A stretch of 30,613 nucleotides of DNA from Piscirickettsiaceae bacterium (GTDB lineage Bacteria; Pseudomonadota; Gammaproteobacteria; Nitrosococcales; Methylophagaceae), in assembly GCA_030627065.1 (NCBI GenBank), contig DAOUSV010000003.1, positions 1 through 30,613 of the forward strand. Direction: 5' to 3'. Position 1 is the stretch's first letter, and every line of letters begins with the position of its first letter. The position numbers and the translations under genes were made by a program. The notes below the pieces were generated by a model that was not told where the DNA came from, made no database searches, and saw nothing but the letters and a program-made list of their open reading frames with translations. Of this stretch, positions 16,351 through 25,057 are shown in pieces.

Positions 16351-17226
16351 TTGGCTTGGATTCAATTTATTTTTGATAGCGCACCCGATGATGCCGATGC
16401 ATTATCGGATCTGCTATCAGAATGCGGTTCAAGTGCGGTTACCTTTCAAGATAATGAAGATCAACCAATTTACGAACCTGAAATAGGCACCACGCCATTA
16501 TGGGCGGCAACTAATGTTATCGCCTTGTTTGATGCGGATACAGACACTGATCTTATCATTCAGATGCTAACTGGAATGTTAGCACCTAAAGCAGTGCCCA
16601 AATACCGCATTGAAGCGGTGGAAGATAAAGACTGGGTACGCGAATGGATGGATAACTTTCATCCGATGCAATTCGGCGATCGTCTTTGGATCTGCCCGAG
16701 CTGGCATACACCTCCTGATGAAAATGCCGTTAACATCATGCTCGACCCCGGTTTAGCATTTGGTACCGGCACCCATCCAACAACTGCTTTATGTTTAAAC
16801 TGGCTGGATCAAGCGGATGTTAAAGACAAAGTCGTAATTGATTACGGTTGTGGTTCTGGCATTTTGGCTATTGCCGCCGCTTTATTAGGCGCGAAAAAGG
16901 TTATTGGCGTTGACACCGATCCTCAAGCATTAGAAGCAACACAAGCGAATGCTGAGCGTAATGGTGTCACTATTGATACTTATTTGCCTGATGATTGTCC
17001 TGATATCATTTGTGATTTGCTACTTGCCAATATCCTTGCAGGCCCATTGCAATCACTCTCTGCACGTTTAGCTAACTTAACAAAATCAGGCGCACCAATT
17101 GTGCTTTCTGGTATTTTAGATGTGCAAGCTGGCGATGTGAGCCAAAGCTATCAAACATGGTTTGATATGGAAGCACCAGTATTAAAAGAGGAATGGATCC
17201 GACTCGTTGGTCAAAAACGTCCATGA
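16351..17226 (+). CDS. prmA: Ribosomal protein L11 methyltransferase
   Basis: PrmA trimethylates ribosomal protein L11 with S-adenosylmethionine. The 291 residues carry an N-terminal substrate-recognition domain starting MAWIQFIFDS and a C-terminal Rossmann methyltransferase domain with VIDYGCGSGILAIAAALLG (motif I), VIGVDTDPQALEAT, and DLLLANILAGPL around the catalytic loop. The signature DPGLAFGTGTHPTT precedes it. The start codon is TTG at 16351, chosen because the following residues match the conserved PrmA N-terminus and no ATG fits. Its stop overlaps the dusB start (ATGA). The rare start codon may set a low expression level within the run. Confidence 0.95.
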   Translation: MAWIQFIFDSAPDDADALSDLLSECGSSAVTFQDNEDQPIYEPEIGTTPLWAATNVIALFDADTDTDLIIQMLTGMLAPKAVPKYRIEAVEDKDWVREWMDNFHPMQFGDRLWICPSWHTPPDENAVNIMLDPGLAFGTGTHPTTALCLNWLDQADVKDKVVIDYGCGSGILAIAAALLGAKKVIGVDTDPQALEATQANAERNGVTIDTYLPDDCPDIICDLLLANILAGPLQSLSARLANLTKSGAPIVLSGILDVQAGDVSQSYQTWFDMEAPVLKEEWIRLVGQKRP

Positions 17227-18206
17227 AAATCGGACAATATACGCTACCCAACAATCTGTTTTTAGCGCCAATGGCAGGTGTCACCGATCGCCCTTTTCGT
17301 CAATTATGCCGTCGCTTAGGTGCAGGTATGGTGGTATCGGAAATGATCACCGCCAATAAATCATTATGGGCGAGTAAAAAATCATTACTTCGTGCTAATC
17401 ATGATGGCGAACCTGAGCCTAGGTCTATTCAAATAGCGGGGACAGATCCTGCAATGATGGCAGAAGCCGCCCAGCATAATGTCGCCCAAGGCGCTCATAT
17501 TATCGATATCAATATGGGTTGTCCTGCCAAGAAAGTTTGCAATGTGATGGCCGGATCTGCTTTATTACAAAATGAGCCCTTAGTTGCAAAGATTTTAGAA
17601 GCCGTTGTTAATGCCATTGATGCGCCTGTCACCCTAAAAATACGTACTGGCTGGGATCATGACAACCGTAATGGTGTTGCCATTGCACGTATTGCTGAAC
17701 AGTCCGGCATTCAAGCACTCGCAGTTCACGGTCGCACGCGTGCTGATGGCTACCGTGGCGATGCCGAATATGACACCATTGCTGAAATAAAATCTGCTAT
17801 CTCGATCCCTGTAATTGCTAATGGTGATATTTCTAGCCCTGAAAAAGCCAAATACGTTTTAGATTACACACAAGCAGATGCTGTGATGATTGGACGCGCC
17901 GCACAGGGCAATCCGTGGATTTTTCAACAGATTAATCATTATCTTGAGCATGGTGAATATTTATCCGCGCCAGCAGTGGCAGAAATCAGTCAAATTCTGA
18001 TTGAACATTTACATACTTTGTATGAATTTTACGGCGATTACACCGGTGTTCGTATGGCGCGTAAACACATAGCTTGGTATAGCAAAGGCTTTCGTGATGG
18101 CAATCCCTTCCGCCAGCAAATGAATACACTCGAATCACCACAGCAACAGCTTGATTTTACACAACAGTTTTTTGCCAAGCTGGAACAGGATACAATAGCG
18201 GCATGA
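17223..18206 (+). CDS. dusB: tRNA-dihydrouridine synthase B
   Basis: DusB reduces uridine to dihydrouridine in the tRNA D-loop using FMN and NADPH. From the ATG at 17223 the product has 327 residues and begins MKIGQYTLPNNLFLAPMAGV, matching the E. coli DusB start. The TIM-barrel motifs include APMAGVTDRPFRQLCR, MGCPAKKV with the conserved catalytic Cys100, and AVHGRTR and MIGRAAQGNPW for FMN phosphate binding. The gene overlaps prmA by four bases and fis by four bases. The dusB-fis pairing is widely conserved in gammaproteobacteria, where fis is translated together with dusB. Confidence 0.96.
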   Translation: MKIGQYTLPNNLFLAPMAGVTDRPFRQLCRRLGAGMVVSEMITANKSLWASKKSLLRANHDGEPEPRSIQIAGTDPAMMAEAAQHNVAQGAHIIDINMGCPAKKVCNVMAGSALLQNEPLVAKILEAVVNAIDAPVTLKIRTGWDHDNRNGVAIARIAEQSGIQALAVHGRTRADGYRGDAEYDTIAEIKSAISIPVIANGDISSPEKAKYVLDYTQADAVMIGRAAQGNPWIFQQINHYLEHGEYLSAPAVAEISQILIEHLHTLYEFYGDYTGVRMARKHIAWYSKGFRDGNPFRQQMNTLESPQQQLDFTQQFFAKLEQDTIAA

Positions 18207-18484
18207 CCGACACTTCAAACATAACATCAAGCCATTTATCTGTAGCAGAAGAACATCGCTCAGCCCCCTTAAAAGAAAGTGTCGAAAATGCATTAAAACA
18301 GTATTTTGAACACTTAGATGGCCATCCCGCCGCCAATCTTTACGACATGTTATTGGCTGAAGTTGAAGCGCCACTATTCAAAGCAACACTCGAACATACT
18401 AATGGTAACCGAAGCCAAGCAGCTGAAATATTAGGGCTTAATCGCGGCACCTTACGAAAAAAATTAAAAACTTATGGCCTATAA
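18203..18484 (+). CDS. fis: Fis, nucleoid-associated DNA-binding protein
   Basis: Fis bends DNA and regulates rRNA and growth-phase genes. The 93 residues end in the typical C-terminal helix-turn-helix NGNRSQAAEILGLNRGTLRKK, close to E. coli Fis (98 residues), and YFEHLDGHPAANLYDMLLAE matches the central dimerisation helix. The N-terminal beta-hairpin region is the most variable part. The ATG overlaps the dusB stop by ATGA, so translation is probably coupled. purH follows after 25 bases. Confidence 0.96.
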   Translation: MTDTSNITSSHLSVAEEHRSAPLKESVENALKQYFEHLDGHPAANLYDMLLAEVEAPLFKATLEHTNGNRSQAAEILGLNRGTLRKKLKTYGL

Positions 18485-18509
18485 CGACCACTAATATCAG
18501 GAACAATTC

Positions 18510-20087
18510 ATGAATAAAGTCCAACGTGCATTATTAAGTGTATCTGACAAAACAGGCGTTTTAGAGCTTGCTAAAGAGTTAACTCGTTTAGGTGTTGAAT
18601 TACTTTCAACAGGCGGCACAGCTAAATTGCTTGCCGATGCCGGTCTACCAGTAAAAGAAGTATCAGAACACACTGGTTTTCCTGAAATGATGGATGGTCG
18701 CATCAAAACATTGCATCCTAAAATTCATGGTGGCTTATTAGCACGTCGTGGTATTGATGAAGCGATTATGGCTGAACATAATATTGCACCTATTGATTTG
18801 GTTGTGGTTAATTTATACCCATTCGAAGCGACTATTGCTCGTGATGATTGCACATTGCCAATGGCGATTGAAAATATTGATATTGGCGGCCCAACGATGT
18901 TGCGTGCCGCTGCTAAGAATCATGCTTCTGTCACTGTTTTGATTGATCCTGCTGATTATGGACGCGTTATTAAACAGCTTGAAGCAACTGGCGTGGTTGA
19001 TGATGCAACCCGTTTTGATTTAGCAGTTAAGACATTTGAACATACTGCTCATTATGATGGTGCGATTGCTAATCACCTTGGTAAAATCACCAATGCTTAT
19101 ACCGATGATGCAGGTGAAGATAACTTCCCTCGCACATTTAATACGCAATTCCATAAAGCACAAGACATGCGTTATGGCGAAAATCCACATCAAAAAGCAG
19201 CCTTTTATACCGAAAGTAACCCTGAAGTAGGCACGATTAGTTCTGCCACTCAAATTCAAGGTAAAGAGCTGTCATACAATAATATTGCTGATACCGATGC
19301 GGCACTTGAATGTGTTAAAGCATTCCCAGAGTCCCCGGCATGCGTGATTGTAAAACATGCAAATCCATGTGGCGTAGCAATATCCGATGATTTATTAACC
19401 GCTTACGATTTAGCCTACCAAACAGATACAACATCTGCATTTGGTGGCATTATCGCCTTTAACCGTGAGTTAGATGGCAAAACAGCACAAGCGATTGTTG
19501 ATCGCCAATTTGTTGAAGTGATTATCGCACCATCGATCAGCGATGAAGCAAAAGAAGTGATTAGTGCCAAAAAGAATGTACGTCTACTTTGCTGTGGCGA
19601 CTTCCCAGCACAACAAGCAGAAGGTTTGGACTTCAAACGCGTAACAGGTGGCTTATTAGTACAAGATCGTGACACCGCGTTAGTGACACAAGATGAATTA
19701 AAAGTTGTCACCAAAAAATCACCAACCGACGATCAAATGGCAGACTTGTTATTTGCATGGCGTGTAGCTAAATTCGTTAAATCAAATGCCATTGTCTACG
19801 TGAAAAACCAGCAAACAGTGGGTATTGGTGCAGGGCAAATGAGTCGTGTTATCAGTAGTCGAATTGCAGGTATTAAAGCCGATGATGCTGGCTTACCAGT
19901 TCCTGGTGCAGTAATGGCATCCGATGCCTTCTTCCCCTTCCGCGATGGTTTAGATTTCGCAGCAGAAGCGGGTATCAGCGCGGTTATTCAACCTGGAGGT
20001 TCAATGCGTGATGATGAAGTTATTGCCGCCGCTAATGAGCATGGCATTGCCATGGTCTTCACTGGCATGCGCCACTTCCGCCATTAA
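18510..20087 (+). CDS. purH: Bifunctional AICAR formyltransferase / IMP cyclohydrolase
   Basis: PurH performs the last two steps of IMP synthesis: formyl transfer from 10-formyltetrahydrofolate to AICAR, then ring closure. The 525 residues fit the family (E. coli 529). The N-terminal MGS-like cyclohydrolase domain begins RALLSVSDKTGVLELAKEL and includes STGGTAKLL and GRIKTLHPKIHGG. The C-terminal transformylase domain has RYGENPHQKAA and the catalytic Lys282-His283 in IVKHANPCG. In several gammaproteobacteria purD follows purH; here a CyaA-like gene starts 20 bases downstream instead. Confidence 0.97.
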   Translation: MNKVQRALLSVSDKTGVLELAKELTRLGVELLSTGGTAKLLADAGLPVKEVSEHTGFPEMMDGRIKTLHPKIHGGLLARRGIDEAIMAEHNIAPIDLVVVNLYPFEATIARDDCTLPMAIENIDIGGPTMLRAAAKNHASVTVLIDPADYGRVIKQLEATGVVDDATRFDLAVKTFEHTAHYDGAIANHLGKITNAYTDDAGEDNFPRTFNTQFHKAQDMRYGENPHQKAAFYTESNPEVGTISSATQIQGKELSYNNIADTDAALECVKAFPESPACVIVKHANPCGVAISDDLLTAYDLAYQTDTTSAFGGIIAFNRELDGKTAQAIVDRQFVEVIIAPSISDEAKEVISAKKNVRLLCCGDFPAQQAEGLDFKRVTGGLLVQDRDTALVTQDELKVVTKKSPTDDQMADLLFAWRVAKFVKSNAIVYVKNQQTVGIGAGQMSRVISSRIAGIKADDAGLPVPGAVMASDAFFPFRDGLDFAAEAGISAVIQPGGSMRDDEVIAAANEHGIAMVFTGMRHFRH

Positions 20088-20107
20088 AGATCGATGATCA
20101 ATAAATA

Positions 20108-22753
20108 ATGGAGCAGGAACAGCTTCTAGCTAATTTTCAAACTCTCAACCGTACACGGATCGAACGGTTGCGAGAGTTAGCACCAATAAATAAAACTGAT
20201 TATTTTGATTTATTGGCTCTAGTTTTTCATACCAACTCACCGATATTACCCAAGATAATTATCGATAAAACACCTGCGGGCATTGCTAATCATCAGCCTT
20301 CTAAATCACAATTAACACTTGCAAAAACACTAAATCCTAAATTTAATACCAAGCTTCGTGCGCTGCGACACTATCCAATCTCAGGCCTCTATTTAATCAA
20401 TAATAACGGCCTATTGAACTATCCAGAACAGCCTCAATATGAACTATGGCTTGTGCATTCAGCAGATCTAAGTCCTGAACAACAACAACATTTACAAAAT
20501 AAAAGCGCAGTGTTTAGTGACTGGTCTGCATCACTAGGAATCACGAGTTCTGTACGTCTCCTAGCTGACGATAAATTACAACAATCACTGACTAATGATG
20601 AACTGGACAACTTTTATCTCAATGGTTTAGTTATTGCTGGAGCAATGCCTATTTGGTGGTTAATTCCAGCAGGTAGTGACTATCAATTAATAGCCAAACA
20701 GCTTCTAACACAACGCATACAACAAACAACACTCCTTGATTTTGGTAACGTTACAAATAAACGTTCCTCAAAAAGATTAATTACTAATACCCTAGCGTTA
20801 TTATCCCAAGCCATTGAAAGTGGATTGACAGACTTATTGACACTCTACCATTACCATCATCAGTGTCAACAATTCCCACTAACATCATGGTTGAGTGAAG
20901 ATCTAAAAACACAATTTTATCAAGGTGACATTGAGCCGCTGACTATAGATATTAAGCAGTTGCAACTCAAACAGATTGAGTCATCGAATATACCTTTTGA
21001 AATATTGGAACTTATCCAGCAATCGTTTTATGTTCAATCCAAAGAACGTCTTTCTCAAAAAGTATCTCAGCCTAAACACCCTTGGCGCAGAGCCTTTGTT
21101 AAAAAACTGAGTCAAGCATGTAAAGGGCAAAATGATAACTTTAATTTATTGGATAGCCGACATCAATCACACTATAAACAGTGTATAGATGAGCATTTAA
21201 AAACACTCCCCGCATTCCATCAAATATTTGACTCTTTAATAACTTTTGCTAAGCAACAGAAAATAAAACCTCCGATCCTTCATACATTCATTGAGAAGAG
21301 ACTACGACAATTTTCTGATAACAAACCCGATACTATTGAGCAATTGCCAACAGGCTTACTGCCAAAACAAAATGAAGAACATTTATATCTTCACCGCTTT
21401 GAAGAACTAGGAGATTGGAAAATAAGCAATCTTAGCTTAAGTACTTCGTCACAAATACCATTGCACCAAAACCCATCGTTACTGCATATTTTAGCTTGGG
21501 CAGTGAGTAATCACCTGTTGACCAGTAACTCAAGAATTGTGGTGTCAGACAATACACAAGTGACATCAATCTCAACGGTTAAACCGCTTATTCAACAGTT
21601 ATTAAACTCGTCCTTAGCAAACACGCCAAAGTCAACTATAAAGGCCTTTTCACGCCCCCCTGAATTAAAGCATGTGTTACTTTTTGCTAACCTAGAAAAA
21701 CAAGCTATGGCAAAACTAGAACAGCAAGGATTAAAATTATCCAGCTTACAAAATGATCCGCTTAACTATGCCAATAGAGGTGAAACTCTTCTTCTTAGTA
21801 TTGACGGTCTAATTTGTTCTAGTTGGGGAGAATGGCATACATTTAACTGCTCAGGTACAACAACGCCTTTGGATATGCTTACCACGTTAATTCCTTGGTG
21901 GAATCCTGCTCATAAGAAAGCAAGCCTGCTCTGTTGGTCACCCTCGAATACCTATAGTCATATTATCAATAGTCGACTCGAAGAACTTTATCTAAATGTG
22001 AACACTCACTATTGTAAAAGTAGCATGTCTGGAAACTACCTCCTTGTTCTAGAAAAAAGAAGCTATCAATTGCAATGGCAAGAGGGTAGTGTTGATTATT
22101 CTGCTTTGAGAAAATCACTTGATGTGTACACGATCTTAGCGAAAGCGCGAACGCACTTCTCTGCCAGTATGATTGACCCACTCCTCGACCCATCCGGAAT
22201 TTTTTCATCTATACTACGTTATCAGTCTGATTCACAAATAACACTGTTTCTACACGTAAATACCGCACAAAGTATGTCGATTTATTTGCTGGATGAATTT
22301 GGCTCTTTATTCCTACACTCTTACGCTGATTTGAATGAAGCAACCTTAATTAGTCACTTCCACCGCCTCTTAAGTACACAGTTAAAAGAAAAAGAGCTTA
22401 AATTGCAATTTTTCAGTATTGAAAACACATACACTAATAAATGGGAAATACGAGCACGACCCTTAGTAAATACAGCAAAAAAGTTTGATTACCTTCCTGT
22501 TATCGTTACGATGGACTCCGCTGATGACAAAGCAAATTGCACAATCCAATGTGGCCCTAACTATTTCTCTGGTATCAGCAATTCTCCCGCCTTATTTGAA
22601 CAAGTAGCCGAATTTATGTTTAGCTTACGAAAATCAAACAATAACTACCCGCTTTACATCACTGAATTAAACTTCTCGCAAGCAAGCGACGGCACGACAC
22701 GAAACTATATACTGCAAAAACAACGCCTCGAAAAATTGCTCAACACGCGTTAA
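20108..22753 (+). CDS. Class I adenylate cyclase homologue with a degenerate catalytic site
   Basis: The 881-residue protein resembles E. coli CyaA (848) along most of its length: ISGLYLI for ITGVYTM, WSASLGI for WAASLGV, LDNFYLNGLVIAGAMPIWWLIP, SFYVQSKERLSQ with WRRAFVKKLSQ, LAWAVSNHLLTSNSRI for the WAWFNGLLTSRTRL region, and LKHVLLFANLE for IRHLAIIVNLE. The pol-beta-type catalytic signature is lost. In an ungapped alignment from Ile91, the conserved Gly-Ser is Asn98-Asn99, and the metal-binding Asp-x-Asp is Gln110-x-Glu112, while Trp114 is kept. cAMP synthesis is therefore unlikely. The frame is intact, so this is probably a functional non-catalytic protein rather than decay. It starts 20 bases after purH and argC follows after 68 bases. 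The alignment was made from memory of E. coli CyaA. Confidence 0.8.
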   Translation: MEQEQLLANFQTLNRTRIERLRELAPINKTDYFDLLALVFHTNSPILPKIIIDKTPAGIANHQPSKSQLTLAKTLNPKFNTKLRALRHYPISGLYLINNNGLLNYPEQPQYELWLVHSADLSPEQQQHLQNKSAVFSDWSASLGITSSVRLLADDKLQQSLTNDELDNFYLNGLVIAGAMPIWWLIPAGSDYQLIAKQLLTQRIQQTTLLDFGNVTNKRSSKRLITNTLALLSQAIESGLTDLLTLYHYHHQCQQFPLTSWLSEDLKTQFYQGDIEPLTIDIKQLQLKQIESSNIPFEILELIQQSFYVQSKERLSQKVSQPKHPWRRAFVKKLSQACKGQNDNFNLLDSRHQSHYKQCIDEHLKTLPAFHQIFDSLITFAKQQKIKPPILHTFIEKRLRQFSDNKPDTIEQLPTGLLPKQNEEHLYLHRFEELGDWKISNLSLSTSSQIPLHQNPSLLHILAWAVSNHLLTSNSRIVVSDNTQVTSISTVKPLIQQLLNSSLANTPKSTIKAFSRPPELKHVLLFANLEKQAMAKLEQQGLKLSSLQNDPLNYANRGETLLLSIDGLICSSWGEWHTFNCSGTTTPLDMLTTLIPWWNPAHKKASLLCWSPSNTYSHIINSRLEELYLNVNTHYCKSSMSGNYLLVLEKRSYQLQWQEGSVDYSALRKSLDVYTILAKARTHFSASMIDPLLDPSGIFSSILRYQSDSQITLFLHVNTAQSMSIYLLDEFGSLFLHSYADLNEATLISHFHRLLSTQLKEKELKLQFFSIENTYTNKWEIRARPLVNTAKKFDYLPVIVTMDSADDKANCTIQCGPNYFSGISNSPALFEQVAEFMFSLRKSNNNYPLYITELNFSQASDGTTRNYILQKQRLEKLLNTR

Positions 22754-22821
22754 ATCCTTTCTCTTTCTCTTCTCCTCTTTTATTATGTAATGCTTTATTC
22801 GCTTAATTTAGAGATCAAGCT

Positions 22822-23850
22822 ATGATTAATGTCGGCATCGTAGGCGCAACGGGATACACAGGCGTAGAATTATTACGTCTTCTTGCGACGCATCCTGAAG
22901 TATCATTACGCGTCATTACCTCGCGGAGTGAAGCAGGGACAGCTGTCAGCAACCTATTCCCTAACCTACGTGGTCATGTTGAACTCGACTTTACTGAACC
23001 TAATATTGATGCTCTCGCTACGTGTGATGTTGTTTTCTTTGCCACGCCTCATACCGTGGCCATGGCATTAGTGCCTGAACTTATTGCGCGGGGCACCCGT
23101 GTTATTGATTTGTCAGCTGACTTTCGCCTTAAAGATATTGCCCTTTGGGAACACTGGTATAACACTGTACATACCTGTCCAGATTTAGTTGAACGAGCGA
23201 TTTATGGTTTGCCTGAAGTCAATCGTGAACAGATCAAATCAGCACAATTGATAGCTGTGCCGGGTTGTTATCCAACAGCGACACAGCTTGGTTTTTTACC
23301 ATTACTCGAAAGTAATAGTATTGATCCTGCATACCTCATTGCCGATGCAAAATCAGGTGTGAGTGGGGCTGGACGAAAAGCCGCAATAGGCGCATTACTT
23401 GCTGAATCATCAGAAAACATGAAAGCCTATGCCGTGGCAGGACATCGTCATTTACCTGAAATTAAGCAGGGCTTAAATAATGCTAGTAGACATAATGTAG
23501 GCCTTACTTTTGTGCCACATTTAACACCAATGATCCGTGGTATTCACGCCACGCTATATGGCACATTAACAAAGGATATTGATCTTCAAGCCTTATTTGA
23601 ACAGCGCTATAAAGACGAACCTTTCGTTGATGTAATGCCTGCAGGCTCTCATCCTGAAACACGTAGTGTTCGTGGTGCCAATACCTGTAGAATTGCTGTT
23701 CATCAACCACAAGGTGGCAATACCATTGTCGTATTATCCGTTATAGACAACTTGGTAAAAGGCGCATCAGGACAAGCTATTCAGAATATGAATATCATGT
23801 TTGGCTTTAATGAATCACTCTCCATCAACACTATAGCGACTCTACCTTAA
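22822..23850 (+). CDS. argC: N-acetyl-gamma-glutamyl-phosphate reductase
   Basis: ArgC reduces N-acetylglutamyl phosphate to the semialdehyde with NADPH in arginine synthesis. The 342 residues fit type 1 ArgC. The nucleotide-binding N-terminus is VGIVGATGYTGVELLRLL, the catalytic Cys149 is in VPGCYPTATQLG, and KSGVSGAGRKA and FVPHLTPMIRGI are family motifs including the active-site His. An AGAG sequence lies shortly before the ATG. No other arg gene is in the window. The next gene starts 2 bases after the stop. Confidence 0.96.
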   Translation: MINVGIVGATGYTGVELLRLLATHPEVSLRVITSRSEAGTAVSNLFPNLRGHVELDFTEPNIDALATCDVVFFATPHTVAMALVPELIARGTRVIDLSADFRLKDIALWEHWYNTVHTCPDLVERAIYGLPEVNREQIKSAQLIAVPGCYPTATQLGFLPLLESNSIDPAYLIADAKSGVSGAGRKAAIGALLAESSENMKAYAVAGHRHLPEIKQGLNNASRHNVGLTFVPHLTPMIRGIHATLYGTLTKDIDLQALFEQRYKDEPFVDVMPAGSHPETRSVRGANTCRIAVHQPQGGNTIVVLSVIDNLVKGASGQAIQNMNIMFGFNESLSINTIATLP

Positions 23851-23852
23851 AT

Positions 23853-24533
23853 ATGTCATCACTTGCTAAACACGTTATCCATCAGCCAAAACCTTTCCGC
23901 TGCACTATCATTGTGCTGGTCACTATTGCCTTTACTACCTCCTCGTTTTGGCTCTATCAAAAACAAACTTCTGATCAGCTAGTATCACAAGCAACATTAT
24001 TAATAGATCAAAATAAAATGCTGCTCCGTGAAAACCAGAAATTAAATAGCAGCAATAAACAGCAAGCAGAGAAAATAGACTCTCACCAACATTTTTTGGC
24101 TATTCAACAAGCCACCGATGAACAATTAAAACTGCAATTAATCAAGCTACAAGACGAGCTCGTTTTGCTAAATAAAGAACTTATGTTCTATCAAAACATT
24201 ACCCAAGGTAGTAGCAATTCTAAATTACAAATTCGTGAACTACATCTAAGTCAAGATATCACTCAAGCGAATAAAATAAATTACCGCTTAGTTATCACCC
24301 AAGGAAAACGTATTAATAAACCCATTAAAGGAGTAGTTTCCATCCTCTTAAATCAAGACGGTAAACAGCATGTAATTAACGAACATTCACTTAAGCTTCG
24401 CCATGTACAAGTATTTGAAGGGCAAATAGAATTGACCGACAATATGACACCTAATACTATAACGGTTCATTTAAAGAAAAAGAAGAAAACTGTACTTACA
24501 CACGTTTTTGACTGGAAAATTGATAGCAACTAA
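23853..24533 (+). CDS. DUF6776-like bitopic membrane protein with coiled coil
   Basis: The product has 226 residues and no known function. A short basic N-terminus precedes one membrane helix (about 19-37, TIIVLVTIAFTTSSFWLY). Residues about 45-110 are polar, leucine-spaced and Gln/Lys/Glu-rich, consistent with a periplasmic coiled coil. The remaining part (YRLVITQGKRINKPIKGVVS) looks like a small beta domain. This layout and the position between argC and a bactofilin gene match what I remember of DUF6776 proteins. The argC stop is 2 bases upstream and the bactofilin Shine-Dalgarno begins 6 bases after its stop. A link of the cytoplasmic bactofilin scaffold to the periplasm is possible but inferred from position. 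Confidence 0.75.
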   Translation: MSSLAKHVIHQPKPFRCTIIVLVTIAFTTSSFWLYQKQTSDQLVSQATLLIDQNKMLLRENQKLNSSNKQQAEKIDSHQHFLAIQQATDEQLKLQLIKLQDELVLLNKELMFYQNITQGSSNSKLQIRELHLSQDITQANKINYRLVITQGKRINKPIKGVVSILLNQDGKQHVINEHSLKLRHVQVFEGQIELTDNMTPNTITVHLKKKKKTVLTHVFDWKIDSN

Positions 24534-24549
24534 TAACCGAGGTAACCCC

Positions 24550-25011
24550 ATGTTTAACAAGAAGAAAAAAGCAGTAAAAGCAACTCGAATCGATACCTTG
24601 GTTGGTCAACATACACATATTAAAGGTGACATTAGCTTTAGCGGTGGTTTGCGTATTGATGGTAGTGTCGCAGGGAACATCAATGCAACAGGAGATACAG
24701 AGTCTGTTCTCACATTAAGCGAACAAGGTGCTGTTGAAGGTGAAATTCGTGTGCCAAACTTGGTCATTAATGGCACTATTTCAGGAAATGTCTATGCCTC
24801 AGAGCATGTTGAGCTCGCCTCTAAAGCCAAAATTAATGGCAATGTCTATTACCGACTACTTGAAATGGCTATGGGTTGTGAAGTAAATGGTCAACTTATT
24901 CATGTTGCTGAAAAAGATGAAAACATCCTCAATGTTGCACACAATGTGATCGATGAAGATCAGCCTATACAGCAATTAGAATCCTCACAAGAAAAAGACT
25001 TATTAAGCTAA
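24550..25011 (+). CDS. Bactofilin (polymer-forming cytoskeletal protein)
   Basis: Bactofilins self-assemble into membrane-associated filaments that localise cell-wall enzymes. From the ATG at 24550 the product has 153 residues: a short Lys-rich tail (MFNKKKKAVK), then the beta-helical DUF583 core with six-residue-like repeats of small and hydrophobic residues (GDISFSGGLRIDGSVAG, LVINGTISGNVYA, KINGNVYYRL), and an acidic C-terminal tail. GAGG at 24539-24542 lies 7 bases before this ATG, whereas the upstream in-frame TTG at 24508 would overlap the previous gene without support. It is followed by mrcB after 46 bases, suggesting a role with peptidoglycan synthesis. Confidence 0.93.
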   Translation: MFNKKKKAVKATRIDTLVGQHTHIKGDISFSGGLRIDGSVAGNINATGDTESVLTLSEQGAVEGEIRVPNLVINGTISGNVYASEHVELASKAKINGNVYYRLLEMAMGCEVNGQLIHVAEKDENILNVAHNVIDEDQPIQQLESSQEKDLLS

Positions 25012-25057
25012 TTCCCCGCTGCCATCCTCAATTTCAACTAAACAATAAAATTATTCT

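Noticed and set aside
17193..17222. Longer dusB frame starting at an upstream in-frame ATG inside prmA
   Set aside because: The ATG at 17223 gives the conserved MKIGQYTL start and the common ATGA overlap.
20108..22753. CyaA-like gene as a decaying pseudogene
   Set aside because: The full-length frame is intact with no stop or frameshift, and sequence similarity extends over the C-terminal half; this fits a maintained non-catalytic protein better than decay.
24508..24549. Longer bactofilin frame from a TTG at 24508
   Set aside because: It would overlap the preceding gene and lacks a ribosome-binding site; GAGG lies 7 bases before the ATG at 24550.
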